From assembly GCA_019671135.1 (NCBI GenBank), contig JAHRHY010000003.1:186001-250000 (forward strand): a stretch of DNA of 64,000 nucleotides, written 5' to 3'. Under the pieces are notes generated by a model that searched no databases, was not told the origin of the DNA, and worked only from the letters and a program-made list of their open reading frames with translations. This document shows, one piece after another, positions 23,793 through 34,417 of this stretch. The stretch's first letter is position 1. Each line of letters opens with the position of its first letter. This stretch comes from Linnemannia hyalina. Lineage: Eukaryota > Mortierellomycota > Mortierellomycetes > Mortierellales > Mortierellaceae. A program made the translations under genes and the position numbers.

Positions 23793-24830
23793 ATGAAATT
23801 CAAACTCCCATCAAGAACTACCAAGAACCTACGAATAGCCCTCGTCACCCTGTCCTCGAGCAACTCACTCATCATCGTCGCATCGATCGGCTTCAAAAAC
23901 TCGAGCAGATCCACACAGCCAGATCTCCTCCTCATACCCCAAATCAACGTCTGCATCATCACCATCTTCTACGCCTACTTCAAACTACAACTCCTCCCTT
24001 TCATCTATGGACAACTCCTTGCTTCGTCCGTCCTTGCTGGCATCTTCCTCTTCTTTGCCGGCAAGGTCATTCCCCTCCTCCAAGACTACTCCAACCTGTT
24101 CTGGGTCGTCCAGGGCTTCAATGTCCTCCTGGCCATCCTGTTACTCTCAGAGGCGATCTGCACGTTCTTTGTCGGTAAATCCGAGCAAGAACTCCAGGCT
24201 GAAACGTTAGCTGCCAACAGGAGGGCACGTGCTACTCAAGACGAGGCACCTGGTGACAATATCACCACCCCAGCAGCAGTCCACCTCTACCAGCCCCGTC
24301 TCGACTTCTCCCCTCCGACAGAAGATGGTGTTCCCCCTCACAATCGAACCTCAGTCATCTCGAGCTCTACTGCTGATAGAGAGGCAGCAGTGCGGCTGAA
24401 CATTCCGGATGATTACGAGCTCGACGAGTTGCCCAAGTACCAACGGAAACCCCCAGCGCAATCGGCCACGATTATTGACTTGTCCAACCTTGCGAGTGTC
24501 AACCCTGAAGTCCTGAACAATGTCGTGAGACCGCTGTCATCATCGTCGATGTCGACGCTGTCGGAGGTAGAACCGCCGGGGACACAACAACCACCGTCTG
24601 CGTTAATCGAGCAGGGAGGACAACAATCATCACGGGATGAAGATGTTCCTTCCTCTGACGTTCCCGAATATTCACCGCCCCAGCTTTCTCTTTCCATCTC
24701 CTCCTCTTCGCCTGCTCCTCCTTCCGCTCCGTCTTCTGGCCCTACTTCTTTATCGCCTCCATCGACATCTGCTACTAGTCCATCAAGCCACGCAGCACCA
24801 GCACCAGAGCCTCCTCTCTATGTACCATGA
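23793..24830 (+). CDS. Four-span membrane protein with PY-type tail (tetraspan cluster, gene 1)
   Basis: Intronless, 345 aa. ATG at 23793 (acaacaATG); nothing upstream in frame starts with ATG. There are four hydrophobic segments in the first 130 residues. The last, LLAILLLSEAICTFFV, carries the acidic residue found at the same place in the other five cluster members. A cytosolic-looking tail follows with HLYQPRLD, LPKYQRKPP, the TIIDLSNLA block and a C-terminal PPLYVP. LPxY and PPxY motifs bind WW domains, for instance of Rsp5/NEDD4 ubiquitin ligases, so an adaptor role is possible. That is inference; no catalytic domain is visible. The loop GGC...RC pair of genes 2, 5 and 6 is missing. MARVEL-like topology, family unnamed. 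Confidence 0.8.
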   Translation: MKFKLPSRTTKNLRIALVTLSSSNSLIIVASIGFKNSSRSTQPDLLLIPQINVCIITIFYAYFKLQLLPFIYGQLLASSVLAGIFLFFAGKVIPLLQDYSNLFWVVQGFNVLLAILLLSEAICTFFVGKSEQELQAETLAANRRARATQDEAPGDNITTPAAVHLYQPRLDFSPPTEDGVPPHNRTSVISSSTADREAAVRLNIPDDYELDELPKYQRKPPAQSATIIDLSNLASVNPEVLNNVVRPLSSSSMSTLSEVEPPGTQQPPSALIEQGGQQSSRDEDVPSSDVPEYSPPQLSLSISSSSPAPPSAPSSGPTSLSPPSTSATSPSSHAAPAPEPPLYVP

Positions 24831-26056
24831 TCAGCAACTTTAATCCTCCAACTTTAATAAAGATCGTGCACTGCGCACATGTAATTCAACGTGAAAAGAG
24901 AAGATTCCAAGAGAAAGTGGCACCTGCGACATGGGACACTTTATTTTCTCTTTGCGATTCTAGACAAGACAACCACAATAACAAATATTTATCGTTAGAC
25001 CCTTGACGAAACGGGTGAATCCAATTGTCCAGTCGATCTTTTTCCTCTTACCCATCTCGGCATGATAGTCCAGTGTTTCGACTTTTTGGACAATCCTCCG
25101 GAGACAGTAGGCCCGTCCTTTCTCGGTGACGAGGATTTTTCTTTCATACCCAATTGAAATGGTAGCAGTGCACAAGGGATGTACGACATGACAGTATTAC
25201 CCTTTGGACGTCGTGTGTCCATGCCAGTCTAGGTCCTGTCGTCCTTCCTACGCACTTCAGCCCATTATGCCACAGGGCTCTGCTTCTTTTTTCTGTGGTG
25301 CGAAACTAAACGTGGTCTCTCGGTCCCTTTCAGCCACACATGCAGCCACATGTAACCACAGCACCGCCACGACAACCCTTTAGAGAAACCTTGCCTCAGC
25401 AACAAAAATGCTTATTTCATCCTCATATCCTTCGTGCATTCCTTTTTGTCGTTTGCTCCTTGTTGCCCGTCATGACCCAAAATTACTTTCTCTGCTCTCC
25501 TTGATCGGGTTTTAATTGTTATGCGCTTTGGACCACTCTTCACCCCTCTCTTTCGCTCCCACAAGCATAATGCCAATTTGACAAGCCAAACAAAATACAC
25601 CCTTTGTTTACTAGTGGGTGCATATTCAACAACGAGGCGAGTCAACGAAAAAAAAAAAAAAAAAAAACCACTCGCCACCGTCCAGGTCATGCGAAGATCG
25701 AATTTGTCGACTCCTCATGGTCTCCTCTCTACAAACAAAACTCCAAAACACAAAACATATCTTTTCATCCTCTCACACACTTTGTTCATTTCTCTCTCCT
25801 TTTCCCTTCTTTACCCCCACACGTCCCCTCTTTCTTGCACCCTTCTCTTTCTCGCTTTCTCACCGCTGCTCTCCTGACTTCCCCTTCGCCCTCGTCGTTT
25901 TCTGTTCTAACGTCTTTCCTCCTCGCACAACGTCCATCTCTTCTCCTTGTCTCCTTTTCTCCCCTCTCCTTCTTTCCGCCATTGTCCATCCCCTCCTCTC
26001 TCTCCTCTTTGCTTCCTTCTCAAGCGACAAACAAACAACGACGACATAACAAGGAG
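24831..26056. other. 1.2 kb intergenic, C/T-rich leader of the next gene
   Basis: From about 25640 to 26045 the sequence is dominated by C and T after a run of 18 A (about 25650-25668), typical of a long fungal 5' leader. No gene is supported. Confidence 0.5.
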
Positions 26057-27124
26057 ATGAAGTACAGATTCTGCTACCCACTCCTGATCCCCATCCGGCT
26101 CTTAATATGCCTCATAGCCCTCTCCAACATAATCTGCATCTTCATCGGGAAACGCCTCTCCAAAGACACTCCACCTCCTTCCGCACCTCCCGAATACTCC
26201 CCGCCTCCAAACACAACCTCCTACCCCGAAGACGTCAACTACGACAACACAGCCGCCACCGAAAAGTTCTTCCCAGACTCTGAACAACTCGGTTTCAACA
26301 TCTGTCTCCTCGCCGCAACCCTCTACATGCTCTACAAACCTGGTACACGGTTCTGGTGGTTGACTTCGAATTTTAGGTTGACGATCTTGTCCTGGGGGTT
26401 TGCGATTGCTGGAGTGTATTATTCGTTGACGCAGTATATCCGGATCGTGCCTGTTAATGGTGGTTGTGAGGCTGAGTTCTTTCGGTATACGAGGATGAGG
26501 TGTTGGATGCAATTGGGGATTTCTGCGAGTCAGACTGGGTGGGCGGTTTTGTTGGTTTGGGAGAGTTTTGTGATGGTCAAGCAGAAGAATGATCGAAAGT
26601 GGAATGAGCAGAGGGCGGATGAGGAGGTGCAGGAGGCTGTTATGTATCAGCCGGATCTGACCGCTCTTCCTGTGGGAGGAGCAGCAGCAGGAATAGGAAG
26701 TGATAGTCTGGAGTATGATGACAGGTCGGTGGATGAACTGGAGTTGGCTACTAGGACTGGAGCAGGAACAGGAGTAGGAACAGGAACAGGAGCAGGATCT
26801 GACACGATCGATCACGGCTATCTAGGAGGAGTAGGAAGACGAGCAGAGGCAGAAGAGGCTCTCCCAGAATACGCTAGCAGGAGACCCAGGGGGCAACCTC
26901 TGATCGTCGACGTCACCCACCCGCCACGACGGCTTGCTGGCGCCGTCGCTCGAAGGATGCAATCCGAGTCTGCTACCCACACCGTGACGACCACCGCTAG
27001 TGGTGCTCCTCTACCTTCAGTGAATGCTTCGGAACCAGGATCTCAGGAACCAGGCGCCACAGCTACTTCTGCCACTACTGTTGACACTGCGACTCTCCCT
27101 CCTCCTCCGATTTACACCCCATAG
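26057..27124 (+). CDS. Four-span membrane protein with PY-type tail (tetraspan cluster, gene 2)
   Basis: Intronless, 355 aa, starting at 26057 (aaggagATGaag). There are four hydrophobic segments: about residues 7-28, 80-95, 110-130 and 160-180. The first extracytosolic stretch is proline-rich with SAPPEYSPPP, itself a PPxY motif. The third loop has GGCEAEFF and MRCWMQ, two cysteines shared with genes 5 and 6 and likely to form a disulfide. The fourth span has LLVWESFVMV. The tail has MYQPDLTALP, LPEYASRRP, LIVDVTHPP, a Gly/Ala-rich low-complexity run and the ending PPPPIYTP. The tail motifs suggest WW-domain binding. Function unknown. Confidence 0.8.
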   Translation: MKYRFCYPLLIPIRLLICLIALSNIICIFIGKRLSKDTPPPSAPPEYSPPPNTTSYPEDVNYDNTAATEKFFPDSEQLGFNICLLAATLYMLYKPGTRFWWLTSNFRLTILSWGFAIAGVYYSLTQYIRIVPVNGGCEAEFFRYTRMRCWMQLGISASQTGWAVLLVWESFVMVKQKNDRKWNEQRADEEVQEAVMYQPDLTALPVGGAAAGIGSDSLEYDDRSVDELELATRTGAGTGVGTGTGAGSDTIDHGYLGGVGRRAEAEEALPEYASRRPRGQPLIVDVTHPPRRLAGAVARRMQSESATHTVTTTASGAPLPSVNASEPGSQEPGATATSATTVDTATLPPPPIYTP

Positions 27125-27717
27125 TCCTTTCTCCCCCCCCCCCCCCCCCCCCACCCCTTTTATTCCTTATGGAAATAATTAAAGGGTAATCGAAGAGAAG
27201 AAAGGCATTTTTCGCGAGCATTCAAACCAAAGCCGTAATTCCCGCGTTTTCTGATTGTGACTGAGTCGTTGTGAGCGTATGGACTTGTGGGGATCATACT
27301 ATCTCAATAGAAGACGCGTGCGAATGAATGGAAGAAGAGCCATAGAATAGAATAGAAAATTGGTTAAAACGGAACATTCCATAGGGTTGGAGGAGCCACC
27401 TACGTCAGTATGCATATATTTTGCTTGCCCTACCATGGTCTTTGTTTCCCTATCGTCCCTGGCTTAGCTTGCCTTGATTTGACATGACTGAAGGCTGTTA
27501 GTTGCCATCGCCGTCGTCGATTGAGGTTTCTAGAAGGAAACATTGTTAGAGGCGGCTACCCTCATCTTCGAGCGTTCCCATCCACAAGGAGCAGATGTTA
27601 ATCGCATTATCCCTATTCAAAGAAACCATCCCGAGATGTACCCTACCACACATGCACCTCCATTCACTCACTCTCTCTTTCTTTCCCAACATTTGATTTT
27701 GTCTTGTTGTTGACAAC
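27125..27717. other. Intergenic stretch with a poly(C) run
   Basis: A run of 20 C lies at 27133-27152, just after the stop codon of gene 2. No gene was seen in the rest. Confidence 0.6.
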
Positions 27718-28690
27718 ACTCGTCATTGTTTTGCACTAGCCAATCACTGAATCCGCTTGGATATTTAGACGCTTGAAAACCAAGGCTGCTTGTGGTGAAC
27801 TGACGACGAGGACGCGTCTAGGGAAATGAATTAGAGTGTATTCAATGCGGATAAAAATAAGTACGCGGAGGGACGTGTTTTCTCGAACCCGCGAATGAAG
27901 ATACATGATTGACAACTGGGATATAGCTGAAAAGAAAGAAAGGAATAGTATGGAAAGAGTGGATGTGCGAAGAGAGGGCTCATATTGAGGCACTCTGACT
28001 TTCTTTTCATACGCCTAGATCGCTGGTTAAACTAACGCACTACGTCGGAAAACAGCAGTTACATACAATGGGCCTCGCAAGCAGAGAAATGGGAGTGAAA
28101 TGGCTCGCTTTTTCTTGGCGGCGACGACTTACCTCCACAACGGAGAGAAAAACAAGTATAAAGAGCTCTCGATGTACGCTATTGTCTGCAGAACACCTTG
28201 ACGATGTTGGCGTCTCGATCTCTTTGTCTCATCGTCGTTCCTCATAGCTCCATCCTTGAAATAAACAGTAACGATTGAAGAAGGATGAATACCGGAAATA
28301 AAGCCGGAAAAGACGAACAAAAAGAAATTGACCGGCATCGTGCAGCTCTCTCTCGTCCTCTCTCCTTCCCTATCTCCATCCCTACTTCTTCAGCCAACCA
28401 CTGTTGCAATTGATGGTTATGATTTTGTTTCCATATTAAAAACAGCCTAACACACTCACCAGCCATCACCAGCGTTGGCTCGGACCTCTCAACGACCACC
28501 CTACAACATCGCGACAAGGAGATAGCATAGGCAAACCGGGCTCCACCTCAGCCCCAAGAATATTTATTTCCTTATTACCCTCTCACAATTGCAAGCGAGA
28601 GTGATGGTTAAACAGAAGAAAAAGAGTAGACATAAACAAATGACGACGTGGCCATGAAGAAGAGGTGAGGAGAAGAGTGGGGGAGACCGC

Positions 28691-28697
28691 TATAAAA
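28691..28697 (+). promoter_or_regulatory. TATA box of the 28887 gene
   Basis: TATAAAA 190 bp before the ATG. The same element is kept at 33156 before the paralogue in copy B, which supports both. Confidence 0.6.
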
Positions 28698-28886
28698 CCG
28701 GCCGGCTTTTTACTTCAGACCGAGGTTGCTTTCTTTTTTCTTCGCCACTCAAGCTTCCCCCACCGCGCCTTTTCACAGCTCACCGCCCCTTCCTCCTTTT
28801 GCCCAAACAGCACAAACGGCCTCGGAACCCAACCCTCACACACGCGCACGCACACATACAATAAGAACGTATCGCCTCTTTCCACT

Positions 28887-30545
28887 ATGCCTTCCGTCTC
28901 ATTCCATATGGGCACCCCTTCGCACGCCACAGGCCGGCGCGCCCTCGCCACCATCCCGGAGACGAAAATGAACTTGGAGAACCTCACTGACCGCTACCGT
29001 CAAGTCGACCGAGTCATGACCCTTTCGCATGATATCATGTACTTCTTACATGCCGTAGGTCTGTGGACCACCATTCTCTACCAAGTTATGATCGAAGAGC
29101 ACCAGTTCAAGTGTCGTAGTTGGATCGGCTTTTTCCTGCCTCTCTTCACCATTATGTCCGACCCCCGCCTGGCCTTTTTGCGTGAAGCTTCCGCCCCGGT
29201 CCTCTTCGTGGCCTGGCTGGTCCTTGCGTCCGAGTGGCAATCAGCCTTTTCCGACACCACCACCTCCATGGCCCATGGCTACGCTCTCGATGCCGCCTAC
29301 GCTTCCCGAGTCGGTTGCTACCACAGCGATTCAGTCTGCCACTTCCTCTCTTGGTTTATTTGGACAATCTTCGGCATTTCGTTCTGCTTCTTTGCAGAGT
29401 TTGTCTCGATTATTTACATTCAACATCGGGAGGACTGGTGCGATTTTTTTGTTAGTCTCTTTCGTCGTCTCCTCGGCAGCCCTGCTATATCCGCCTCTGC
29501 CTCTCGCACCGCCCCCGTCTCTGAAAAAATCGCTGACCTTGAAACCTACGACTACTACTCCGTCGGTCTCAGTGAAGCCTCTCCTTCTGGCGCTCAAACT
29601 CCTACCATCATCGATATTTTGCATTCCGACTGGCCTAGCCCTCCTTCGTATGCACCCGTCATCCCCCACAACGCAAGCCAGCTCGATGGCTCGGCCTCGT
29701 TACGCGCCTGTACGACTCTCAGTCACTTTGTCCTTGACCAAGACGAGGATGAAGTATTTCTCAAGATCCTCCCCAAGGATCACCCCTTCCTCCTTCAAGA
29801 AGAAGGCTCATTCGTTTCCTCCGCACCTGCTCATGTTGACATCCCACGCCCTCTCACAAGAAGCTTCACCAGCGTCGCTCAGATGTTGGGATTGGATATG
29901 TCCGGTCCCGGATCGCGCGTCTATATCCCTTATTCACATCATGCCCAATATGTGGACTGCGAGCCTGTCGTTACTAAAATACTCATGGTTCATTCCATCG
30001 AATACGATCAGGATCTGCTCCTGCCTGCTGTCGCTGTTGCCGCTGCAGCCGTTCAGACTGACGGTCAGGGTTCCTTCGAGGGTGCAACCGAGTGTGTCGA
30101 CCAGTCCACCTGCTCCCCCCAGCCCCAGTCTGTTGTCGCCTCTGCCGTCGATGATGCTGTCGAGGGTGCTGCCGAGGATGCTATTGAGGGCACCGCCCTG
30201 TCAGAGTCAGAGCTTTCCTCCTTCCCTCAGCCCCAGTTCGCTACCGCTGCTGACCAGGGTACCGCCGTCAAGGAAGCTTTCCAGCCACAACCCTTCTCCC
30301 AGACCCAGGGAGAAGAGTCTGACGAGGAAACGCTTGCCAACGACGACGATAGCAACAAAAACACTGATGCTGCCGACGATGAGACCGAGGAGGTCGGTTA
30401 CCGGTACGGCCAATATGACTTGGACGAGTACAGAAAACTTCTGCGTGAACGTCGCCTGCATGCCTACCGTACCGTCGCCAGGACCCAGATGCTAGAGCTG
30501 GCCAAGTATGCCAACGACCCCCTCCCTGACTACCCCCAGCAGTAA
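28887..30545 (+). CDS. Four-span membrane protein with long acidic tail (tetraspan cluster, gene 3)
   Basis: Intronless, 552 aa. ATG at 28887 gives MPSVSFHMGTPSHATGRR, which aligns with the start of the paralogue at 33320. There are four hydrophobic segments at about residues 50-75, 80-100, 110-125 and 155-180. A loop has VGCYHSDSVC, and the last span reads SFCFFAEFVSII with the acidic residue common to the cluster. The tail is long (about 350 residues). It has PSPPSYAP (a PPxY motif), an SSAPAHVDIPRPLTRSF block, Ala/Glu-rich low complexity, and ends LPDYPQQ. It may recruit WW-domain proteins such as ubiquitin ligases; inference from motifs. It shares a duplicated segment with 33320-34417. 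Confidence 0.8.
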   Translation: MPSVSFHMGTPSHATGRRALATIPETKMNLENLTDRYRQVDRVMTLSHDIMYFLHAVGLWTTILYQVMIEEHQFKCRSWIGFFLPLFTIMSDPRLAFLREASAPVLFVAWLVLASEWQSAFSDTTTSMAHGYALDAAYASRVGCYHSDSVCHFLSWFIWTIFGISFCFFAEFVSIIYIQHREDWCDFFVSLFRRLLGSPAISASASRTAPVSEKIADLETYDYYSVGLSEASPSGAQTPTIIDILHSDWPSPPSYAPVIPHNASQLDGSASLRACTTLSHFVLDQDEDEVFLKILPKDHPFLLQEEGSFVSSAPAHVDIPRPLTRSFTSVAQMLGLDMSGPGSRVYIPYSHHAQYVDCEPVVTKILMVHSIEYDQDLLLPAVAVAAAAVQTDGQGSFEGATECVDQSTCSPQPQSVVASAVDDAVEGAAEDAIEGTALSESELSSFPQPQFATAADQGTAVKEAFQPQPFSQTQGEESDEETLANDDDSNKNTDAADDETEEVGYRYGQYDLDEYRKLLRERRLHAYRTVARTQMLELAKYANDPLPDYPQQ

Positions 30546-31315
30546 GTTGGTGACCTGGGGTATCCACGAATCTGGAGGCCCTCGACAAGTCGCTCAAGTT
30601 TCCAAGGATGGCCATCCCTGTCATTTGTGCCTGCTGTTCCTGGTATCCAGCTCGTTGGGTTGGTGATGAAGTCTTGGGAGGATTGAGCTGTCCTTGTCGT
30701 TTGCAGAGGGGATGGTGGAGGAGTAGGTGGAGGAGAGGGTTTCTTGTGTAGTGTTGAGATGGGTGGATGGACATACGCACATGCATGTTTTTTGCTCGTT
30801 GAGTTTTGGTCTCTTTATACCTTCTTTTTTTTTGTTGTTACTTCTATCTGTTCTCGCTTTGTTTTTTTCTGGCTTTCGTTTGTACTCGCATCTTCATTTT
30901 CTTAATCCTTTCGATTTGTTCATTATTCTCGCTCTTGCCTTTTTTTTTTTTGTTCATACGTCCGCCTCTACCGTCCTTTCTTAGAATTCGACTAGAAAAA
31001 TAAAAAAAAATCGTAATGAACAGCGGTCCGTTTATATACGAGCAGGTACTCCTAACGTGGTGCTCGTTTCTTTCAATCGACCAAGAAAAAAAAAAAGTCT
31101 CGTTACGTGTTGTTGCCTTCATTCCTGAAAGAAGTGAGGATCGTGATAGCAGGTGTGGATCGTGATCTGAAAGAAGGCTAAACTGACATGTAGTCATCTT
31201 TTTTTTTTGTTTGCAGGGGTATCCACAGTGGATATCCGCAACTTCGTCATACAAAGTACACCAATACATATCTACACACACACACCTTAGGTTTGCTCTT
31301 TTTTTTTTTCTTTTG
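30546..31315. other. 3' region of gene 3
   Basis: AT-rich sequence with several T runs and no supported gene. Parts match the region after the paralogue's stop codon (34418-35060). Confidence 0.5.
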
Positions 31316-31850
31316 CTTTCTCCTTGCTGACACTCTCGTCATTATTTTTGCGCAATCCAATCATTGCGCCTCCAAAATAAAGGAACAAAGAGGACGCGTT
31401 CGCTTTCAAAATCTGCTGATAGAAAAACATGTTCAAGACTACGAGTATACACGAAGAGAGAGAGAGGAAAATACGAGGCGGAGGGATGCTGATGGGGGAA
31501 AGACCCAACTGAACGCACTTGGTTTTCTTGTGCAAGGAACGCTGTTGGAACCAAGCAAACCCCCCCCCCCCTAGGTAAGTGAAACTCCACTTTGCTGAAG
31601 AAGCAGCCTCGATTTCATTGGTCTCAACCCATTCTTCACAACAGGAAGCAAATACATAGAGGCGAGGCTAGCTCTCGCCGGACTCGGCATCTGGTGAACA
31701 CTTTGACGATTTTGGTGGCTCCGTTTCTCTTCTGCTGTCGGCCGCTCTTCGTAAGTCCATCGTTGACGGACAAGAGCAGCGGAATGAATTTGCGTGTGTC
31801 TGGAAAAAAAAAGCCGTGAAACATGAACAGGTCAGACGCGTTGGCGTCAT
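31316..31850 (+). repeat. Partial third copy of the duplicated upstream segment
   Basis: This resembles the upstream parts of copies A and B but has no gene attached. It has ctcgtcattatttttgcgcaatccaatcattg (compare 27719 onward), aaataaaggaacaaagaggacgcg, and a cactttgacgattttggtggc to cgtaagtccatcgttgacgg block (compare 28195-28260 and 32661-32725). It appears to be an older or truncated duplication unit. Confidence 0.5.
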
Positions 31851-32813
31851 GTACGTCATCTCTGTCTCTTCTGCCTCCCTTTCAACCTCTCTACTACCAC
31901 TACCACTTTCCATCTCCCCTCATAAAGAAAACAAAGAAAGAGGAAGAGGAAGAGGAAGAGCGATCGTTTAATCTGCTCTATTCAAAAGGAAGAAACCCCT
32001 TGGGGATACTCCCACACACTCTACTTCCACCTCTGCCGTTCACTCTTTCTATATGCACTCATACACAAATAATAATTCCCGTTCACTCTTCTTTGCCTCC
32101 CTTGGATCCCTATCACCCATTGCACCAGCAATCATGTAACCCCTGGATATCCCGCCGCAATGTCTTTAGCGACCAAATCAGCCCATGATGAACATACAAC
32201 TCGTGAATGCAACTTTGGTATTGAACTACCTACGTGTACTCAATGCGGAGGAAATAAATAGGAAAAGGGACGCGTATTCCCGTGCCCTTGAGAACGAAAA
32301 AGAATGGTTTTTGGTAACTGTGGGTGGTGCTGAAGAGGAAAGGAGAGGAAGGAGGAAAAGGGAAAGGGAAGGAAGTGTGGGGTGTGGAGAGGAGCCTAGT
32401 TTTGAGGATACACTTTTCCTATCATAGATCGCTCTTTGAGCACCTGCATTGCGCTTTGCATGCATTTTAGCCACCCCAGCAAAAACGAAACTGTAGAAGA
32501 AAAGATAGCGAATCGTTCTACGTTGTTCCCAGTTCGTCAAGCATACTAAATTGGCCCGCTTGGCTAAGGATTAGCATGCTTTTTTCAGCGACGACTCATC
32601 CCTAAACAGATAAAAAAAACATGTAGAGAACAGTCATAGACGGACGCCAGACTCCTGTGACACCTTGACGATGCTGACGGCCTCTTCTTCTTCCACTCTT
32701 CGTCGTCCCTCATAGCTCATCCTTGACAGAAACAGAAGCAATCGAACAAGAATGTCTGCTTGAAATAAAAAGCCGAAAAACACAAACAAAATAAACCGAC
32801 CGGCATAGTGCGG

Positions 32814-32815
<2 letters not shown>

Positions 32816-32864
<49 letters not shown>
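32816..32864. repeat. (CT)n microsatellite
   Basis: About 24 uninterrupted CT units. Copy A has only a short ctctctc at the equivalent place (28347-28370), so this tract expanded after the duplication. Confidence 0.95.
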
Positions 32865-32869
<5 letters not shown>

Positions 32870-33155
32870 CTCCCTACCTACGCCCTCAGCCAGCCACTGT
32901 TGCAGGTGATGGTTTTGTTTTTGTTCTTCTTGTCGAACGACAGCCCAATACCGTTCTCGGCCATCACCAGCGTTGACTCGGACCTCCCGTTACATGAAGA
33001 AAGCACAGGCAAACGAACTACACCTTCATCTTAGTCCTATTTAATTCCACATCACCCTCTCAGGCACAATGATGGTTAAACAGAAGAAACAAAAGACATA
33101 AACAAAACGAGGACGTGGACATGATGAAGAGGATAGAAGAAGAGAAGGAGACGGG

Positions 33156-33162
33156 TATAAAA
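33156..33162 (+). promoter_or_regulatory. TATA box of the 33320 gene
   Basis: TATAAAA 164 bp before the ATG, at the same place as the TATA of the paralogue in copy A. Confidence 0.6.
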
Positions 33163-33319
33163 CTAGCCATTTCATCGGCAACCTCCAGTTGTTGTCTATT
33201 TTTCTTTACCATTCATTTTTCCTTTCCACAGCTCGACACTCCTCCTTTCTTTTGCATCTCAAGCACAATAATTACCACTCCAAACCCATAAGCAACAACC
33301 CCTGCCACTCCTTTGCAAT

Positions 33320-34417
33320 ATGGTGCTCAGGTCCCCCTTCGGTTCTCGTTCAGACGCCACTAACCGACGCTCCTTCTTCACTCTTCCAATCTACAAGATG
33401 AACACCTACCCTCTCACCGATCGCGACTTTACGGTCATCCGCTTCCGGGTCATATTCCACAACATCTTATACATCTTGTTCGTGGCGTCCATCTGCTTGA
33501 TGGTGGCATATCAGGTGTTCCTCACTTCGTCCCAGTTCAAGGCCAGAAACTGGGTTGGTATCATTCTTCCCCTGTTTACCGGCATGTCCGACCCCCGCAT
33601 CGCCATTCTGCACGAAGCATCGACCCCCGTTCTTTTCATCGGATGGCTGTCCTTGGGTGCTGAATGGTATTCCGCCTACCTTGACACCAAGAACTCCGTG
33701 GCCCACAGTTACGTCCCCGGTGACCTCTACGCCGAGCGAGTTGGTTGTATCCACGGTAGCCCCGCATGCGATATCCTTACCTGGTACATCATGTCCGTCT
33801 TTGCTACCTCTCTGTGCTTTTTCGCAGAGTTGGTAGTGATTATCCACGTGCACCATCGTGAACAATGGCGGGATATTTTCGTTGGCCTTCTCCGCCGCCT
33901 CTTCCGCTGCTCTGAACCCTCTGCCGCCGTCACCAGTGATGTCGGAGAGTACGACATCTATGGATATCCCACCTCCGATCCCAACCAAGCCCCTGCCAGC
34001 CCCCAACCTTCACACCAGATCGGCGTCCTGCCCATCACATTTCCTCACTCCGCTGCGGTCACCTCCTCTTCAAGAGTACCCTTCGCCCCCTGCTTCCCAC
34101 TCAGCCAAGGCGCTCCCGCCGCCGCCGTCTCTGCATCAGCAAGAGTTGAACTTTCCAGCGTTCGATGCTACCAAGCCCCACGCCCCCAGCAAGTGGTCGA
34201 CCAGATTGAGGTCCTCGAATACCTCCACACGAACAACTCCCGCTCCTTGTATGAGGGAGAGTCTGTTGTCTACTCTGTCCCTGCACACATCGAGACACCT
34301 CATCCTGTTAGGGGGAGCTTGGCCAACCTGGTCAATATGTTGGGATGGAACATGTATGGTGATGTCCCGCCGCGCGTCGATACGCCCCACCCGAACCCCT
34401 CCCGCCCTCGGCAATAA
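33320..34417 (+). CDS. Four-span membrane protein, short-tailed paralogue (tetraspan cluster, gene 4)
   Basis: Intronless, 365 aa. The start at 33320 aligns with its paralogue (DATNRRSFF against HATGRRALA). The membrane half is well kept: KARNWVGIILPLFTGMSDPR, LHEASTPVLFIGWLSLGAEW, VGCIHGSPAC and SLCFFAELVVII. After the shared block VPAHIETPHPV...LVNMLGWNM the protein stops. It lacks the roughly 200-residue acidic tail and the LPDY end of gene 3, although 3' flanking DNA is still recognisable in both. The PPSY motif of gene 3 is also absent in this frame. It may therefore have lost the WW-binding part while keeping the membrane part. Confidence 0.8.
   Translation: MVLRSPFGSRSDATNRRSFFTLPIYKMNTYPLTDRDFTVIRFRVIFHNILYILFVASICLMVAYQVFLTSSQFKARNWVGIILPLFTGMSDPRIAILHEASTPVLFIGWLSLGAEWYSAYLDTKNSVAHSYVPGDLYAERVGCIHGSPACDILTWYIMSVFATSLCFFAELVVIIHVHHREQWRDIFVGLLRRLFRCSEPSAAVTSDVGEYDIYGYPTSDPNQAPASPQPSHQIGVLPITFPHSAAVTSSSRVPFAPCFPLSQGAPAAAVSASARVELSSVRCYQAPRPQQVVDQIEVLEYLHTNNSRSLYEGESVVYSVPAHIETPHPVRGSLANLVNMLGWNMYGDVPPRVDTPHPNPSRPRQ

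Larger units (their letters stand above)
27718..31290 (+). repeat. Segmental duplication, copy A
   Basis: This unit contains about 1.1 kb of upstream DNA, the gene at 28887-30545 and its 3' region. It is related to copy B (32210-35060). Shared upstream marks include caatgcgga plus ataaaaataag (27853-27875), a cttgacgatgttgg to ctcatagctcc block (28197-28255), gaccggcat before a CT tract, and aaacagaag...agacataaacaaa near 28611. Shared downstream marks include tcttgggagg (30671) and the cttcgtcatac block near 31240. Confidence 0.7.

Noticed and set aside
25604..26056. Upstream in-frame extension of tetraspan gene 2 (and similar for genes 5 and 6)
   Set aside because: Ser/Phe/Leu/Pro-rich translation of a C/T-rich leader; the conserved span pattern starts at the later ATG.
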